A DNA stretch of 30,132 nucleotides from JAXLZZ01 sp046350675 (GCA_046350675.1 JAXLZZ010000009.1:1-30132); one strand, 5' to 3'; positions 1 through 8,042 are shown, numbered from the stretch's first letter. Numbers and translations are program-made. The notes: generated from the letters alone by a model not told the origin.

Positions 1-213
1 CTGATCGCGACCAAATGGCAGCGCAAAAAAGCCAAAAAATAATGCCGGCGGCAAAAATACCAGCGCTAAGATAGCAAGGTGTTTGGTGATAACGATAAAC
101 GACATGTAGCCAAAAAATACGGCGATCAAGGCGAATACAAATTGGCGAAACGACAGAGGTCCAAGGATGTGATCCTCGGCTTCAATATCCTGTATGAGTT
201 TGTATGTTGCCAT
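1..213 (-). CDS. PrgI-family T4SS membrane protein (5' part; runs off left edge)
   Basis: This gene is not closed inside the window. From the ATG at 213 the 71 visible codons begin MATYKLIQDIEAEDHILGPL, followed by two hydrophobic helices at about residues 24-44 and 47-67. This start (short polar N-terminus, 'E-D-x-I-x-G-x-L-x-x-R-Q', then a hairpin of membrane helices) is typical of PrgI, the VirB3-like inner-membrane subunit of Gram-positive and CPR type IV secretion systems. PrgI genes usually precede a VirB4 ATPase, which would lie beyond the left edge (inference). It is third in a minus-strand run after the VirB6-like gene and a charged protein. An extended -10 (TGGTAAAAT) ends 7 nt before the ATG and no Shine-Dalgarno is present, so a leaderless transcript of its own is likely. 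PrgI family is fairly sure; the wider function rests on context. Confidence 0.8.
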   Translation of the reverse strand, partial: MATYKLIQDIEAEDHILGPLSFRQFVFALIAVFFGYMSFIVITKHLAILALVFLPPALFFGFFALPFGRDQ

Positions 214-220
214 TAGCAGT

Positions 221-229
221 ATTTTACCA
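221..229 (-). promoter_or_regulatory. Extended -10 of the PrgI gene
   Basis: On the minus strand TGGTAAAAT is followed by 7 nt and then the ATG at 213. No convincing -35 is visible. The spacing predicts transcription starting at or next to the start codon. Confidence 0.5.
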
Positions 230-259
230 CTAATGCTTATCTAACGATACAGGGGTCTA

Positions 260-1414
260 CTACGCGTGCTGCCGGCGTTGGTTGCCACGTGCATGAGAAT
301 GCTTGCTCGGACGCTGTTTACGATTACCCTTACGCTTAGCAGCCTGTCGCTCAGCTTCACGCTCAGCTTCAATTCGCTCGATTACACCTTGAGCATGACC
401 CCTTCGTACATCACGCCAACGAGCAGCAATCGGTTGCTCGGCTGCAACATGAAAACGCTCCGTTGCCTTACGCGAGTGCCAGCGGCTTTTACGATGAGCA
501 TGTCGACCGAAGTTAACGCGTCGCGCACCGATCTCTGTAAGCTTACGACGCGTTTCATAGGCAGAGAACTCCCCTGTAATAAATCTGGACGCTACTGCAA
601 TTGATTTGAGTTTACGAGAAATAGGTGATTCGCGTTTTGATCCAGGTTCCGGTTGAGGACCAAATATCAGTCGTTTAGTATTCAGCCACAATACACGGCC
701 CATGGTGTCACGTTCACGTTCTGACCTTCGCAGTAATTGAGTACCTGTTTCTATAGGTTTTTGCTTTTTCTCTTTGTCTGCCTCTTTTCCGTTCTTCCCC
801 CCGGACTTATTACCAGCTCTTGACTCCTGTTTCTTGGAGACCTCACTAGTTTTCCTCTTTTCCTCCTCCTTGGCTTTAACTGCCTCAATGCGAGCACTTT
901 CTGCGTTTGTACTTCCTGGTAGACGATCATAGAATGCACGTTCAGCACCGTGGCGTATGCTAAGAACAGGCTCAGTATAGTCTTCACCATACGTGATAGC
1001 ATCCCTATATGCGTAGACTGCTTCACGTATTGCCTTGTCACGCCTTTTTTCCATGCGTGCATCAAGTATCCGCTCTACAATGGTGTGACCTCCGCGCTCT
1101 TTGGTTTGAGGGTCTTTGCCCACAAGTCCTTGCGAGCGAGCAGAAAGATAATCATAAAATGCGTCTTTGCGATCCATCTTTGCGATGACGCGGCGAGCTC
1201 GCCACTCGCGTACGCCTCTAATAGCCTGACGAATGCCGCCAACAGCTATCTCCTGTTCCTGATGTTCAGCTGGAAACTCCTGCGTAACCTCCACCGGGTT
1301 ATTGATCTCGTGCATTTCTGTTTGCTCGAGCTCAGCCACATCGAGCTCTAATGTCTCTTGATCAAGAGGAGGTGTTTCAGGATCGATGGTTTTTATTTTT
1401 TCTGACATGTTCAC
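260..1414 (-). CDS. Large charged protein of unknown function in the T4SS locus
   Basis: Not recognised. The product is about 382-384 aa with no signal peptide or membrane segment. Residues 1-60 are acidic (Glu/Asp/Pro-rich), while residues 60-384 are strongly basic and rich in Arg, Lys, Glu and Ala, with likely long helices (EREAERQAAKRKGNRKQRPS near the end). Its place between the VirB6-like and PrgI genes on the same strand suggests a cytoplasmic T4SS accessory or nucleic-acid-binding factor, but that is context only. The start is either the GTG at 1414 or the ATG at 1408. I favour ATG 1408, because the -10 box TAGAAT ends exactly 6 nt before it and there is no Shine-Dalgarno, the leaderless arrangement seen repeatedly in this window. 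Confidence 0.75.
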   Translation of the reverse strand: MNMSEKIKTIDPETPPLDQETLELDVAELEQTEMHEINNPVEVTQEFPAEHQEQEIAVGGIRQAIRGVREWRARRVIAKMDRKDAFYDYLSARSQGLVGKDPQTKERGGHTIVERILDARMEKRRDKAIREAVYAYRDAITYGEDYTEPVLSIRHGAERAFYDRLPGSTNAESARIEAVKAKEEEKRKTSEVSKKQESRAGNKSGGKNGKEADKEKKQKPIETGTQLLRRSERERDTMGRVLWLNTKRLIFGPQPEPGSKRESPISRKLKSIAVASRFITGEFSAYETRRKLTEIGARRVNFGRHAHRKSRWHSRKATERFHVAAEQPIAARWRDVRRGHAQGVIERIEAEREAERQAAKRKGNRKQRPSKHSHARGNQRRQHA

Positions 1415-1443
1415 ATTCTAGCACAGAATGCTAAATATGTCAA
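1415..1443 (-). promoter_or_regulatory. Consensus promoter with overlapping inverted repeat
   Basis: On the minus strand TTGACA (1443-1438), a 17-nt spacer and TAGAAT (1420-1415) form an almost perfect sigma-70-type promoter with TGC before the -10. The -10 is 6 nt upstream of ATG 1408. An inverted repeat, CATTCT-AGCAC-AGAATG (1414-1430), covers the -10 and half of the spacer and could be an operator. Confidence 0.7.
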
Positions 1444-1482
1444 TAAATAAACACATCTCTAAACGATTTATGCAAGGCTCCA

Positions 1483-4467
1483 CTAGCCCTCTTTGGGCTG
1501 ATTCTCATTTCTTTCTGCTTCTGGAATTCCATCACCTCGCCTGCCTTCGTACTTGTTTTTTTGTTCGGTGACTCTCTGCTTGAGTATCTGGCGACCACGC
1601 CGCTGTGATTTGTCCATGGAAACACTTCTGTCCCAGTCGCCCTCGTCTTGAAGTGCAAAGCTATCGATGCCTGCGAGCTGCTGATCAATAACCTTAGCAT
1701 TGGCTGGGGTTGCACTACCTCGGTCAGAAGCAAGAATTTCTCGATACTCCATAATATCAGCCAATGCAGCATCCCTTTCCGCATCAGTGGTAGCGGCAGA
1801 CATCTTCTGCTGCAGAGCTTCATGTACCTCCGCTGGGTTGCTCGGTACGGCCATCTCGCCATCTTTATTCTTGTATTTTCCGATAAAGCCCTCGATGCCG
1901 CCAACATAGGTGTCTGTCTTGCCCTGGCTACGCTGGTAGCTCGTCATCTTGCGCAGACCACTCTTCATATCTGGTCGGCCACCGTGGTTGATTCCAGCCA
2001 AATCAGCACGTCCGCCAGCCTTAAAGGCGTATTGCATGTTGTTGAGCGCTTCACCAACCTGAGCCCTGTTGCCAGCACCAACGATTTTCTCGACACTACT
2101 CTTAACCTCCTGATAACCTTCGCTACCCGCAGAGAATTGATAACCAGTTTGTGCCAACTGATTGAGAGCTGCGAGCTGAACTCCAGCATCGTTTCGTGAG
2201 GCAACTTGACTCGCGACATCCAAACCTTGTTGGCGAGCATCTATCTCTGCTTGCTTTGCGCTGATATCCTGCGCTGATGCGCCTTGCGCTACTAGTGCGT
2301 CACGCTCTTCCTTAGATTTGTTAAGCTTCTGCATTGCGAGCTCACGGTTACCCAAAGCCATGAGATAGTTATCATCGTGTTGATGTTGTTGGTGGATTCG
2401 GTCGTTCTTAAGTGTTTCTGCACCATGCGCCATGAGTCCAGTTAATCGGGCATTGCGCACACCTGTTCGACCGCCTTTTAGTGCACCAGGATTAGCTACT
2501 ACACCACCAACACGGTTTAAACCACGGGTGAACATGTTGCGGTCGGAGAAGCGTTGGAAGTTTTTAGCATTGGCCCAGTTTTCTTGGCGTTTGCGGGCGC
2601 GGTATTGGCCGAGGCTTTTGCGGCCAACATTGGTGAGCTCGTTGTTGTTGAGCGCGCCACCGATACCTGCAATGGCTGCGCCAGCATATTTGAAGGTCAT
2701 GGGCATAAGGAAATACGGAGCAAAATAGGCTGCAAAGCCAAGAATTTGCGATACCGTTCCACCATTGCTGGCCAGGGCTGCAAAGACGCGGCCGGAAGCA
2801 ATCATAGCAGCAATTAACGGGAACATCATCAAGGCCTTAAAGAACGTATCCCACCACATTTTGTAGAAGCGCTCGGTGTTTGGCAGGATGTATAGCGCTA
2901 TAGCAATTGGCGAGATAATTACCGCCGCAATGATAATAATTTCACGTACCACAAGTGTTAAGAACGCCACAATAACGCCGATTGCAGCGGTGGCCACAAA
3001 ACTCATCATACCCATAACGCCAAGCAGGAAGAAGCCGCTTAGTCCTAGCAAGCCGACAGCTGCCTTACCGCCACCTTGCAGCACTGCTGTATCGATTCCA
3101 GAGTCCAGGAACGGTTGATATATAAGGTACCGAATGCCATAGCCCAAGGCATTGGTGAATTCCACCAGGAACTGCATGAGTTGCCATGATAATGTGATGC
3201 CGATCGCTCCAACTACGAGCCGTGGCAACGTTTTACGGACGGTATACGCATCAAAGATTTCCATACCAGCCATTTCCGATAAAATCATAAGCAAACCGAT
3301 AATTACCAAAATACCCAACGCTAAGTTGCGGAATACGCTCCAGGCTTTGTGATACGAGGAACATTCATTGACGTCTGTGTCGGGAGTATCTCTCGAGCAG
3401 AAGATTTGGTTGGGTTCCTCCGAATTCCCCGGGCTGCCAACCGAAAGCTGACTCGTTATTAAACTGTCCAATTCTGATACCACCGTACTTAATCCATCGA
3501 TGATAGGGCATGAAACCCAGCTGAGTGGATTTAAGAACTTAGTGTCACATTCTAGTGTTGGTTCGTCTGCACCGCTCGCACTACCAGCTGCATCTGGCGT
3601 TTCACCAGCGTTTATTTTTGCTTGTACTTGCTTCCACTTATCTTTGTTCTCCCAGTAGTTATCTGTTTTTTCCTGGTAGTCAGTGTACGGTGGCGGTATA
3701 CATCCACCTGGAATACCGGAGCCACTTATAACGTCGTCGACTTGGTCGGTGAAATTGCCAGTACCACTAGAGATATGTAATTTCTTTTCTTTACCACCAA
3801 AACTCTCTCCTCTAGTAGTTGTGATGTCGTCATAATCTTTTGTTGTCCAAGTTTCGTATTGGCGGTCATCGCCATTCAACTTATTTTGCTGGGTGTATTG
3901 GTCAAACTTTTTGATCCACAGCGGAAATACACTTGTGTCATATGTCTTTTTGTCTTGGAATTTACTTCCAAGCTCTACAACAACCCCGATTGAAACTAAG
4001 TAGAAAGACTCGGGTTTATTTTGGCCTTTGCTTTGATCGGCTTGCAAGGTTTTTCCGTTGTCATAACACAGATAATCAGTGGTAAATATGTATTGATCAT
4101 CATCCTCACCCTTCATGTCTACATCAAAGCGGTCGCTTCCGTCGTTCGCATCGTTTGACAGTGTGCGATTAAAAGGTATATCAGAAAGCTGGTTGCCGTT
4201 TAATCTGCTCCAAAAACCATCTTTGGCATACACGATAGTTGAGTCAGCAACATCGGCAGGGTCACGATCTCTAAGATTTTTGTTGATTGCGCCGATCGTC
4301 TCAGTATTCTTAGGGTAGTAGAAGACGTAGTTTTCGTTGGCAGCGCGAGCGGTGCCTGGGCCGAGAGCTGGTGATAGAATTTGCGCAAAGGTGCTAAACC
4401 CGAATACAAAAAGCAGACTTAAGAACAGTAAAGATTTTGCCCATCGCCGCTTTGTTTTGTAAGTCAT
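1483..4467 (-). CDS. VirB6/TrbL-like polytopic T4SS membrane protein
   Basis: A 994-aa protein. It has an N-terminal signal sequence (residues ~1-42, basic MTYKTKRRWAK then a hydrophobic stretch and an Ala-rich cleavage region) and an exported, Cys-containing domain to about 375. A block of roughly six membrane helices follows at 378-605, including '...IAIALYILPNTERFYKMWWD' and 'YFAPYFLMPMTFKYAG'. The polar, Gln/Ala/Arg-rich C-terminal tail (610-994) looks helical and soluble. This layout matches VirB6/TrbL-type channel proteins of Saccharibacteria T4SS loci. Together with PrgI downstream and the pilin array upstream it suggests a trans-envelope conduit (inference). The ATG at 4467 is preceded by a weak AGAAG site and an extended -10 about 27 nt upstream. 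Substrate and exact family are uncertain. Confidence 0.7.
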   Translation of the reverse strand: MTYKTKRRWAKSLLFLSLLFVFGFSTFAQILSPALGPGTARAANENYVFYYPKNTETIGAINKNLRDRDPADVADSTIVYAKDGFWSRLNGNQLSDIPFNRTLSNDANDGSDRFDVDMKGEDDDQYIFTTDYLCYDNGKTLQADQSKGQNKPESFYLVSIGVVVELGSKFQDKKTYDTSVFPLWIKKFDQYTQQNKLNGDDRQYETWTTKDYDDITTTRGESFGGKEKKLHISSGTGNFTDQVDDVISGSGIPGGCIPPPYTDYQEKTDNYWENKDKWKQVQAKINAGETPDAAGSASGADEPTLECDTKFLNPLSWVSCPIIDGLSTVVSELDSLITSQLSVGSPGNSEEPNQIFCSRDTPDTDVNECSSYHKAWSVFRNLALGILVIIGLLMILSEMAGMEIFDAYTVRKTLPRLVVGAIGITLSWQLMQFLVEFTNALGYGIRYLIYQPFLDSGIDTAVLQGGGKAAVGLLGLSGFFLLGVMGMMSFVATAAIGVIVAFLTLVVREIIIIAAVIISPIAIALYILPNTERFYKMWWDTFFKALMMFPLIAAMIASGRVFAALASNGGTVSQILGFAAYFAPYFLMPMTFKYAGAAIAGIGGALNNNELTNVGRKSLGQYRARKRQENWANAKNFQRFSDRNMFTRGLNRVGGVVANPGALKGGRTGVRNARLTGLMAHGAETLKNDRIHQQHQHDDNYLMALGNRELAMQKLNKSKEERDALVAQGASAQDISAKQAEIDARQQGLDVASQVASRNDAGVQLAALNQLAQTGYQFSAGSEGYQEVKSSVEKIVGAGNRAQVGEALNNMQYAFKAGGRADLAGINHGGRPDMKSGLRKMTSYQRSQGKTDTYVGGIEGFIGKYKNKDGEMAVPSNPAEVHEALQQKMSAATTDAERDAALADIMEYREILASDRGSATPANAKVIDQQLAGIDSFALQDEGDWDRSVSMDKSQRRGRQILKQRVTEQKNKYEGRRGDGIPEAERNENQPKEG

Positions 4468-4493
4468 GTTTATTCTTCTAACTTCTGTTGAAA

Positions 4494-4502
4494 ATTATAC
4501 CA
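4494..4502 (-). promoter_or_regulatory. Extended -10 of the VirB6-like gene
   Basis: TGGTATAAT on the minus strand, with a leader of about 20 nt to ATG 4467. No clear -35. It is divergent from the pilin promoter at 4648-4676, so the T4SS locus is driven outward from one 235-bp spacer. Confidence 0.6.
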
Positions 4503-4538
4503 TAAGCACAAACATTGCCACCACTGTTCTCCATTCCC

Positions 4539-4579
4539 TGTCATCCCGAGCGAAGCGACAGTGTAGCCGAAGGATCTCG
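4539..4579 (+). repeat. GTCATCCCGAG...GAAGGATCTCG interspersed repeat (family B)
   Basis: This is a REP-like sequence in the divergent T4SS spacer, starting TGTCATCCCGAGCGAAGCGA and ending GAAGGATCTCG. A related copy lies at 23572-23601 on the other strand, and shorter GTCATCTCGA...GAGAGATCT relatives are at 23528, 23651, 28107, 28248 and 28300. Confidence 0.65.
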
Positions 4580-4647
4580 TATGTGTTAACCAGGACTTTC
4601 ATCAGCGTGCACTCTGCGCCCCAGCCTAGATGACAGTAGACATCAGC

Positions 4648-4676
4648 TTGTTGTATGCTCGTAAGCGTTCTATAAT
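4648..4676 (+). promoter_or_regulatory. Promoter of the first pilin gene
   Basis: TTGTTG (4648-4653), 17-nt spacer, TATAAT (4671-4676), giving a leader of about 20 nt to ATG 4703. The block GCGTTCTATAATTA is nearly repeated before the second pilin gene (ACGTTCTATAATTA), suggesting duplicated promoters. The leader ends ATAAACACA and lacks a Shine-Dalgarno. Confidence 0.7.
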
Positions 4677-4702
4677 TACCCCAGACACTAAACATAAACA
4701 CA

Positions 4703-5464
4703 ATGAAAAAACTATTCAAAACCAAATCTCTTATACTGCTAGGGCTGTTTGTCTTTGCATTTGCCACAGTGCTATCGTCCGGTGTTCAAATGGCTTTTGC
4801 AGACACGGGAACGCCAAACGCAACGTCTACATCAGGTTCGCGTAGAGGTGGACAAACCGCTTCAAGTTATTGCAACAAGTATAAGGGCAATGCAAAAACT
4901 GCCTGTGAATCCGGCTTTTCTTTGGGTAGTAGCGAATGTGCACGATATGATAAATACAAAAGTCAGTGCCAAGCTGGCGCAAGTGCTGCAGCAAATAATA
5001 CTGGGAGTGCTGGTTCTTCCTCAGGAGGTGGGGGTTCAGGAGGAGGCAGCGGCGGAGGCGGATCCGGCTCTGGCAGCGGAAGTTCGGGTTCAACTACTGA
5101 TGATGGGCCGAGTGGTGATGGTAGTGGGGCCGAATCGTCTCCGCCACCGGGTCCAGAAACTATCAACTGCGACACAGAAGTAAATTGCGAAGATCCTGCT
5201 GCATCTGGTTCTTGCGACAACGAAGGCTGCGATCTTATAGGCAAGTATGTAAATCCTGCGATCACTGCCCTTTCTGCGATGGTTGGTATTGCAGCGGTCG
5301 CATCCCTGATCTACGCAGGCATTCAGTACTCTACGTCGAGCGGCGATCCGCAAAAAGTTGCCGAGGCTAAAGACAGAATTACTAAGACCCTCATGGCTTT
5401 CGTAATGTACCTGTTCTTCTTTGCCTTCCTACAGTTCCTCATCCCCGGCGGCATTATCAGATAG
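4703..5464 (+). CDS. T4SS pilin-like protein 1 with Cys module and Gly/Ser linker
   Basis: A 253-aa protein and the first of six pilin-like paralogues. A signal peptide (about 1-33, ending VQMAFA) is followed by a small Cys module (pattern C-x3-YK...ACESG-x-x-LG-x-x-EC), then a low-complexity Gly/Ser linker (about 105-140) and a second Cys cluster. The C-terminus has two hydrophobic helices around the loop 'YAGIQYSTSSGDPQKVAEAK', the signature repeated in all six genes. This two-helix fold corresponds to the T4SS_pilin / VirB2-TrbC-like family known from CPR genomes. It probably sits in the membrane as a pilus or channel subunit, with a linker projecting the Cys module (inference). It has its own consensus-like promoter and no Shine-Dalgarno. 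Confidence 0.75.
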   Translation: MKKLFKTKSLILLGLFVFAFATVLSSGVQMAFADTGTPNATSTSGSRRGGQTASSYCNKYKGNAKTACESGFSLGSSECARYDKYKSQCQAGASAAANNTGSAGSSSGGGGSGGGSGGGGSGSGSGSSGSTTDDGPSGDGSGAESSPPPGPETINCDTEVNCEDPAASGSCDNEGCDLIGKYVNPAITALSAMVGIAAVASLIYAGIQYSTSSGDPQKVAEAKDRITKTLMAFVMYLFFFAFLQFLIPGGIIR

Positions 5465-5468
5465 TGTC

Positions 5469-5497
5469 TTGCCAGTTCCGTACAGACGTTCTATAAT
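5469..5497 (+). promoter_or_regulatory. Promoter of the second pilin gene
   Basis: TTGCCA (5469-5474), 17 nt, TATAAT (5492-5497). It begins 4 nt after the stop of pilin 1. The leader to ATG 5526 is about 22 nt, ends AATAAACACAAACACT and has no Shine-Dalgarno. Confidence 0.75.
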
Positions 5498-5525
5498 TAG
5501 CAACAAATCAATAAACACAAACACT

Positions 5526-6437
5526 ATGCTTAAACTGCTGCGCACCAGATCCCTTCTTGCACTAGGACTTCTAGTATTTGTTTTTTCGGTTATTGCAGCG
5601 GGCACCCCCACTGTTTCCGCCGCATTTTGCGATAAATATAAGGACGACATAGCAAATATCGCCTGCGAGAGTGGCTATGATTTGGGGCAGGACGAGTGCG
5701 ATGCACATTACAACAAGGCGGGCGTAGAAGCGTCGTCGAAAGAGGCATGCAACGCTGGTGCACGAGCCGCCGAAAACCTTAGCAACAACACAAGCAGCAA
5801 CAAAAAGGCTTCCGAAAAGCTCAAGAATGCCAAAAAAGTGCAAAAGAAGGCTGAACAAGCTGAGAAAAAAGCAAAAAAGGCAAAAGATCAGGCCGACAAA
5901 AAGGTCAAGCAAGAATGTAAGAAAGGCGGAGATGCCAAAAAGTGTGCTGCCGCTAGAAAAGCCGCCGCCGCGGCTGGCAAAAAGCACGCAGCTGCCAAAA
6001 AAGCTGCCGCATCAGCGAAGAGTACCACTCGATCTATAGAGGCAGGAATTTGTAAGCCAGGTAAATTCCTTGGCCTTACACCGTGGTACGGGTATCTTGG
6101 AGACGAATTCAGCTCTACCAACCCAGGCGTAAACCAGGGCGATAAATGTACGCTGAAGTGCTTTAATTTCCTAGCCCAGGACAAAGCAAACGACTGTGGT
6201 GTTACACACAGTGACATTCCGTATGTATTACTTGCAGTGGTCGATAGTCTGTTGCGTGTAGCGGGCATTGTTGCAGTGATTTTCGTTATTGTTGGTGCCA
6301 TCAAATACATAACAAGTTCGGGTAATCCAGAACAGACAGCCAGTGCACAGAGCACAATTCTTAATGCACTTGTAGGGCTTGCTATTGCGCTCGTGGCAGT
6401 CGGGTTTATATCATTCTTATCGAGTAGGATTGTATGA
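5526..6437 (+). CDS. T4SS pilin-like protein 2 with Lys/Ala-rich histone-like segment
   Basis: A 303-aa protein. I place the start at ATG 5526, directly after the promoter, because translation from there opens with a clear signal peptide (MLKLLRTRSLLALGLLVFVF, cleavage near residue 33); the reading frame remains open back to 5421. The N-terminal Cys module (CDKYK...ACESGYDLGQDEC) is homologous to that of pilin 1. Residues ~95-170 are extremely Lys/Ala-rich, resembling histone-H1-type or coiled sequence. A Cys-containing region follows, then the two-helix pilin domain with the loop 'GAIKYITSSGNPEQTASAQS'. The positive segment could bind DNA, lipoteichoic acid or a host surface (speculation). 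The stop TGA overlaps the ATG of the next gene (ATGA), indicating translational coupling. Confidence 0.75.
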   Translation: MLKLLRTRSLLALGLLVFVFSVIAAGTPTVSAAFCDKYKDDIANIACESGYDLGQDECDAHYNKAGVEASSKEACNAGARAAENLSNNTSSNKKASEKLKNAKKVQKKAEQAEKKAKKAKDQADKKVKQECKKGGDAKKCAAARKAAAAAGKKHAAAKKAAASAKSTTRSIEAGICKPGKFLGLTPWYGYLGDEFSSTNPGVNQGDKCTLKCFNFLAQDKANDCGVTHSDIPYVLLAVVDSLLRVAGIVAVIFVIVGAIKYITSSGNPEQTASAQSTILNALVGLAIALVAVGFISFLSSRIV

Positions 6438-6721
6438 TGACATATATAACTCAATTAGCAGTTAGCGCAGTACGCACAACGGACTTGCCTCGTGCAACAG
6501 CCGACTCGTCCACCCTCAGCAATATATTGGGCATTGTGTTTGCGATTGCCGGCGCGCTCGCCCTGTTGATGATTGTAATTTCGGGTTTGCGCTACATTTT
6601 TTCGGGGGGCGATCCGCAGAAGGCTGCAAGCGCTCGGCAAGGTATACTGTATGCGCTTGTTGGGCTCGTAATAGCAATCATGGCGCAAACGATTGTGGTG
6701 TTTGTGGTAAGGAGAGTGTGA
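6434..6721 (+). CDS. T4SS pilin-like protein 3 (minimal)
   Basis: A 95-aa protein reduced almost to the pilin core: a short N-terminus without an obvious signal peptide, helix 1 (about 30-50), the loop 'SGLRYIFSGGDPQKAASARQ', then helix 2 'LYALVGLVIAIMAQTIVVFV' and a basic end. It overlaps the previous gene by 4 nt (ATGA) and the next by 1 nt, so genes 2-4 form a tight operon. Family membership comes from the shared loop/helix motif; individual role unknown. Confidence 0.75.
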   Translation: MMTYITQLAVSAVRTTDLPRATADSSTLSNILGIVFAIAGALALLMIVISGLRYIFSGGDPQKAASARQGILYALVGLVIAIMAQTIVVFVVRRV

Positions 6722-7104
6722 TGCATCGCGCGGTACTAATAGCCCTGCTTATCTTCTCCACTATTGCCGTGTCTACTCCTGTAGCGCATGGTGCCTACAC
6801 CGGGGCTTACGGTGGCGTAAACTGTAGTGACGCGCCCAAATCAGCCGTGTGTCAAGGTAAAAGCACTAAAGATCCACTCACGGGTAATGGCGGACTGCTT
6901 ATAAAAATTACCAATCTCATTGCATATGTTGCTGGAGCGGCAGCTGTGATCATGATTATCATTTCTGGCATTCGCTTTATCACCGCCAATGGTGACGCGA
7001 ATGCTGTTAGTGGCGCCCGCAGCACACTTATAGGAGCGCTCATAGGGCTTGCCATTATCGCACTCGCCAGAACACTAATTAACTTTGTAATTATGAGATT
7101 ATGA
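6721..7104 (+). CDS. T4SS pilin-like protein 4
   Basis: A 127-aa protein. I chose ATG 6721, which shares its A with the previous TGA, because AAGGAG lies 6 nt upstream; a GTG at 6718 is less well placed. A signal peptide (MHRAVLIALLIFSTIAVSTP...AHG) precedes a two-Cys segment (NCSDAPKSAVCQG) and the two-helix core with loop 'ISGIRFITANGDANAVSGAR'. Here the usual 'TSxG' is 'TANG'. Part of the coupled pilin operon. Confidence 0.75.
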   Translation: MHRAVLIALLIFSTIAVSTPVAHGAYTGAYGGVNCSDAPKSAVCQGKSTKDPLTGNGGLLIKITNLIAYVAGAAAVIMIIISGIRFITANGDANAVSGARSTLIGALIGLAIIALARTLINFVIMRL

Positions 7105-7117
7105 GAGGTATACAATT

Positions 7118-7522
7118 ATGAAACGAATACTCAAAACCATACTACTACCAGTAATAGCATGTGCCATGCTCATGTTTAGCTTTGCACCATCCGCCTCGGC
7201 GGCAAGTAGCGGCTCAAGCTGTCCGAAAACCACTACGCCTAAGGGTCAAGTTCTGCAAGGAGTTGGACAAACAGGTGCGAATTGTAGCGGCAAAGGTGTC
7301 GAAAAGACCATCAAAACAATCGTCAACTTACTAAGTTTTGTTGTGGGCGCAGTTGCGGTCATTATGATTATGGTTGGCGGGTTTAGATATATTACCTCTG
7401 GCGGTGGCTCCGAGGGGGTAGCTGCGGCAAAATCTACGATAATCTACGCATTAGTTGGACTGGTTGTAGTCGCTCTGGCCCAGGTTATTGTGCAGATTGT
7501 ACTGGGGTACATAGTTGTGTAG
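7118..7522 (+). CDS. T4SS pilin-like protein 5
   Basis: A 134-aa protein with a signal peptide (about 1-28, ending PSASA), a short Cys-containing exposed part (CPK...NCSGKG), then helix 1, loop 'GGFRYITSGGGSEGVAAAKS' and helix 2 'IIYALVGLVVVALAQVIVQI'. It is most similar to pilin 6, so those two look like the latest duplication. GAGAGGT lies before the ATG. The gap to the previous gene is 13 nt. Confidence 0.78.
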   Translation: MKRILKTILLPVIACAMLMFSFAPSASAASSGSSCPKTTTPKGQVLQGVGQTGANCSGKGVEKTIKTIVNLLSFVVGAVAVIMIMVGGFRYITSGGGSEGVAAAKSTIIYALVGLVVVALAQVIVQIVLGYIVV

Positions 7523-7527
7523 AAATA

Positions 7528-7556
7528 TTGCTTATACTTAGTCCATATGCTATAAG
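7528..7556 (+). promoter_or_regulatory. Internal promoter before pilin 6
   Basis: TTGCTT (7528-7533), 17 nt, TATAAG (7551-7556) with TGC before the -10, followed by GAAAGGT before ATG 7586. The last pilin can therefore be transcribed apart from the operon. Confidence 0.6.
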
Positions 7557-7585
7557 TTAACTAGAAGTAATGAAAGGTAAAAACA

Positions 7586-8023
7586 ATGATAACAAACATT
7601 AAAAGATTCCTCTTGGTCTCATCCAGCAGTCTACTGTTGCTCTTCTCTGCAGCAGTGCCTGTGACGGTTAGCGCGCTTGGTGGGGGCGAGTGTGGTACAA
7701 ACATCGGTGGCAATATTGCAGATGGTGCAGGCGCAACCACTGGCTCTGGTCAGCCACTTGATTGTGATAAAGAAGCCAGCGATGAAGGTATTGGCAAGAT
7801 TGCTAAGAACATCGTGAACATCTTCTCATATGTTGTCGGTGCGATATCAGTCATCATGATTATCTACGGTGGCTTCCGATATATCACGTCTGGCGGCTCC
7901 TCAGAAGGTGTTGGTGCAGCCAAGAGTACCCTAATCTACGCCATCATTGGTCTAGTAATTGTGGCTTTGGCACAACTCATTGTCCAATTTGTACTGTCGC
8001 AGAGTAGTGACTTAACCAGTTAA
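7586..8023 (+). CDS. T4SS pilin-like protein 6
   Basis: A 145-aa protein with a signal peptide (about 1-30, ending TVSA), a Gly-rich exposed segment with two Cys (GGGECGTNIGG...LDCDKEA), then the pilin core with loop 'GGFRYITSGGSSEGVGAAKS' and helix 2 'LIYAIIGLVIVALAQLIVQF'. Nearly the whole core matches pilin 5. A strong terminator follows, so this gene closes the array. Separate promoter and strong ribosome site suggest it may be the major subunit (inference). Confidence 0.78.
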   Translation: MITNIKRFLLVSSSSLLLLFSAAVPVTVSALGGGECGTNIGGNIADGAGATTGSGQPLDCDKEASDEGIGKIAKNIVNIFSYVVGAISVIMIIYGGFRYITSGGSSEGVGAAKSTLIYAIIGLVIVALAQLIVQFVLSQSSDLTS

Positions 8024-8042
8024 TACGATACGGTCTTAACAT

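Noticed and set aside
5421..5525. Upstream start for pilin 2
   Set aside because: It would overlap pilin 1 and the promoter, and hide the signal peptide that begins at 5526.
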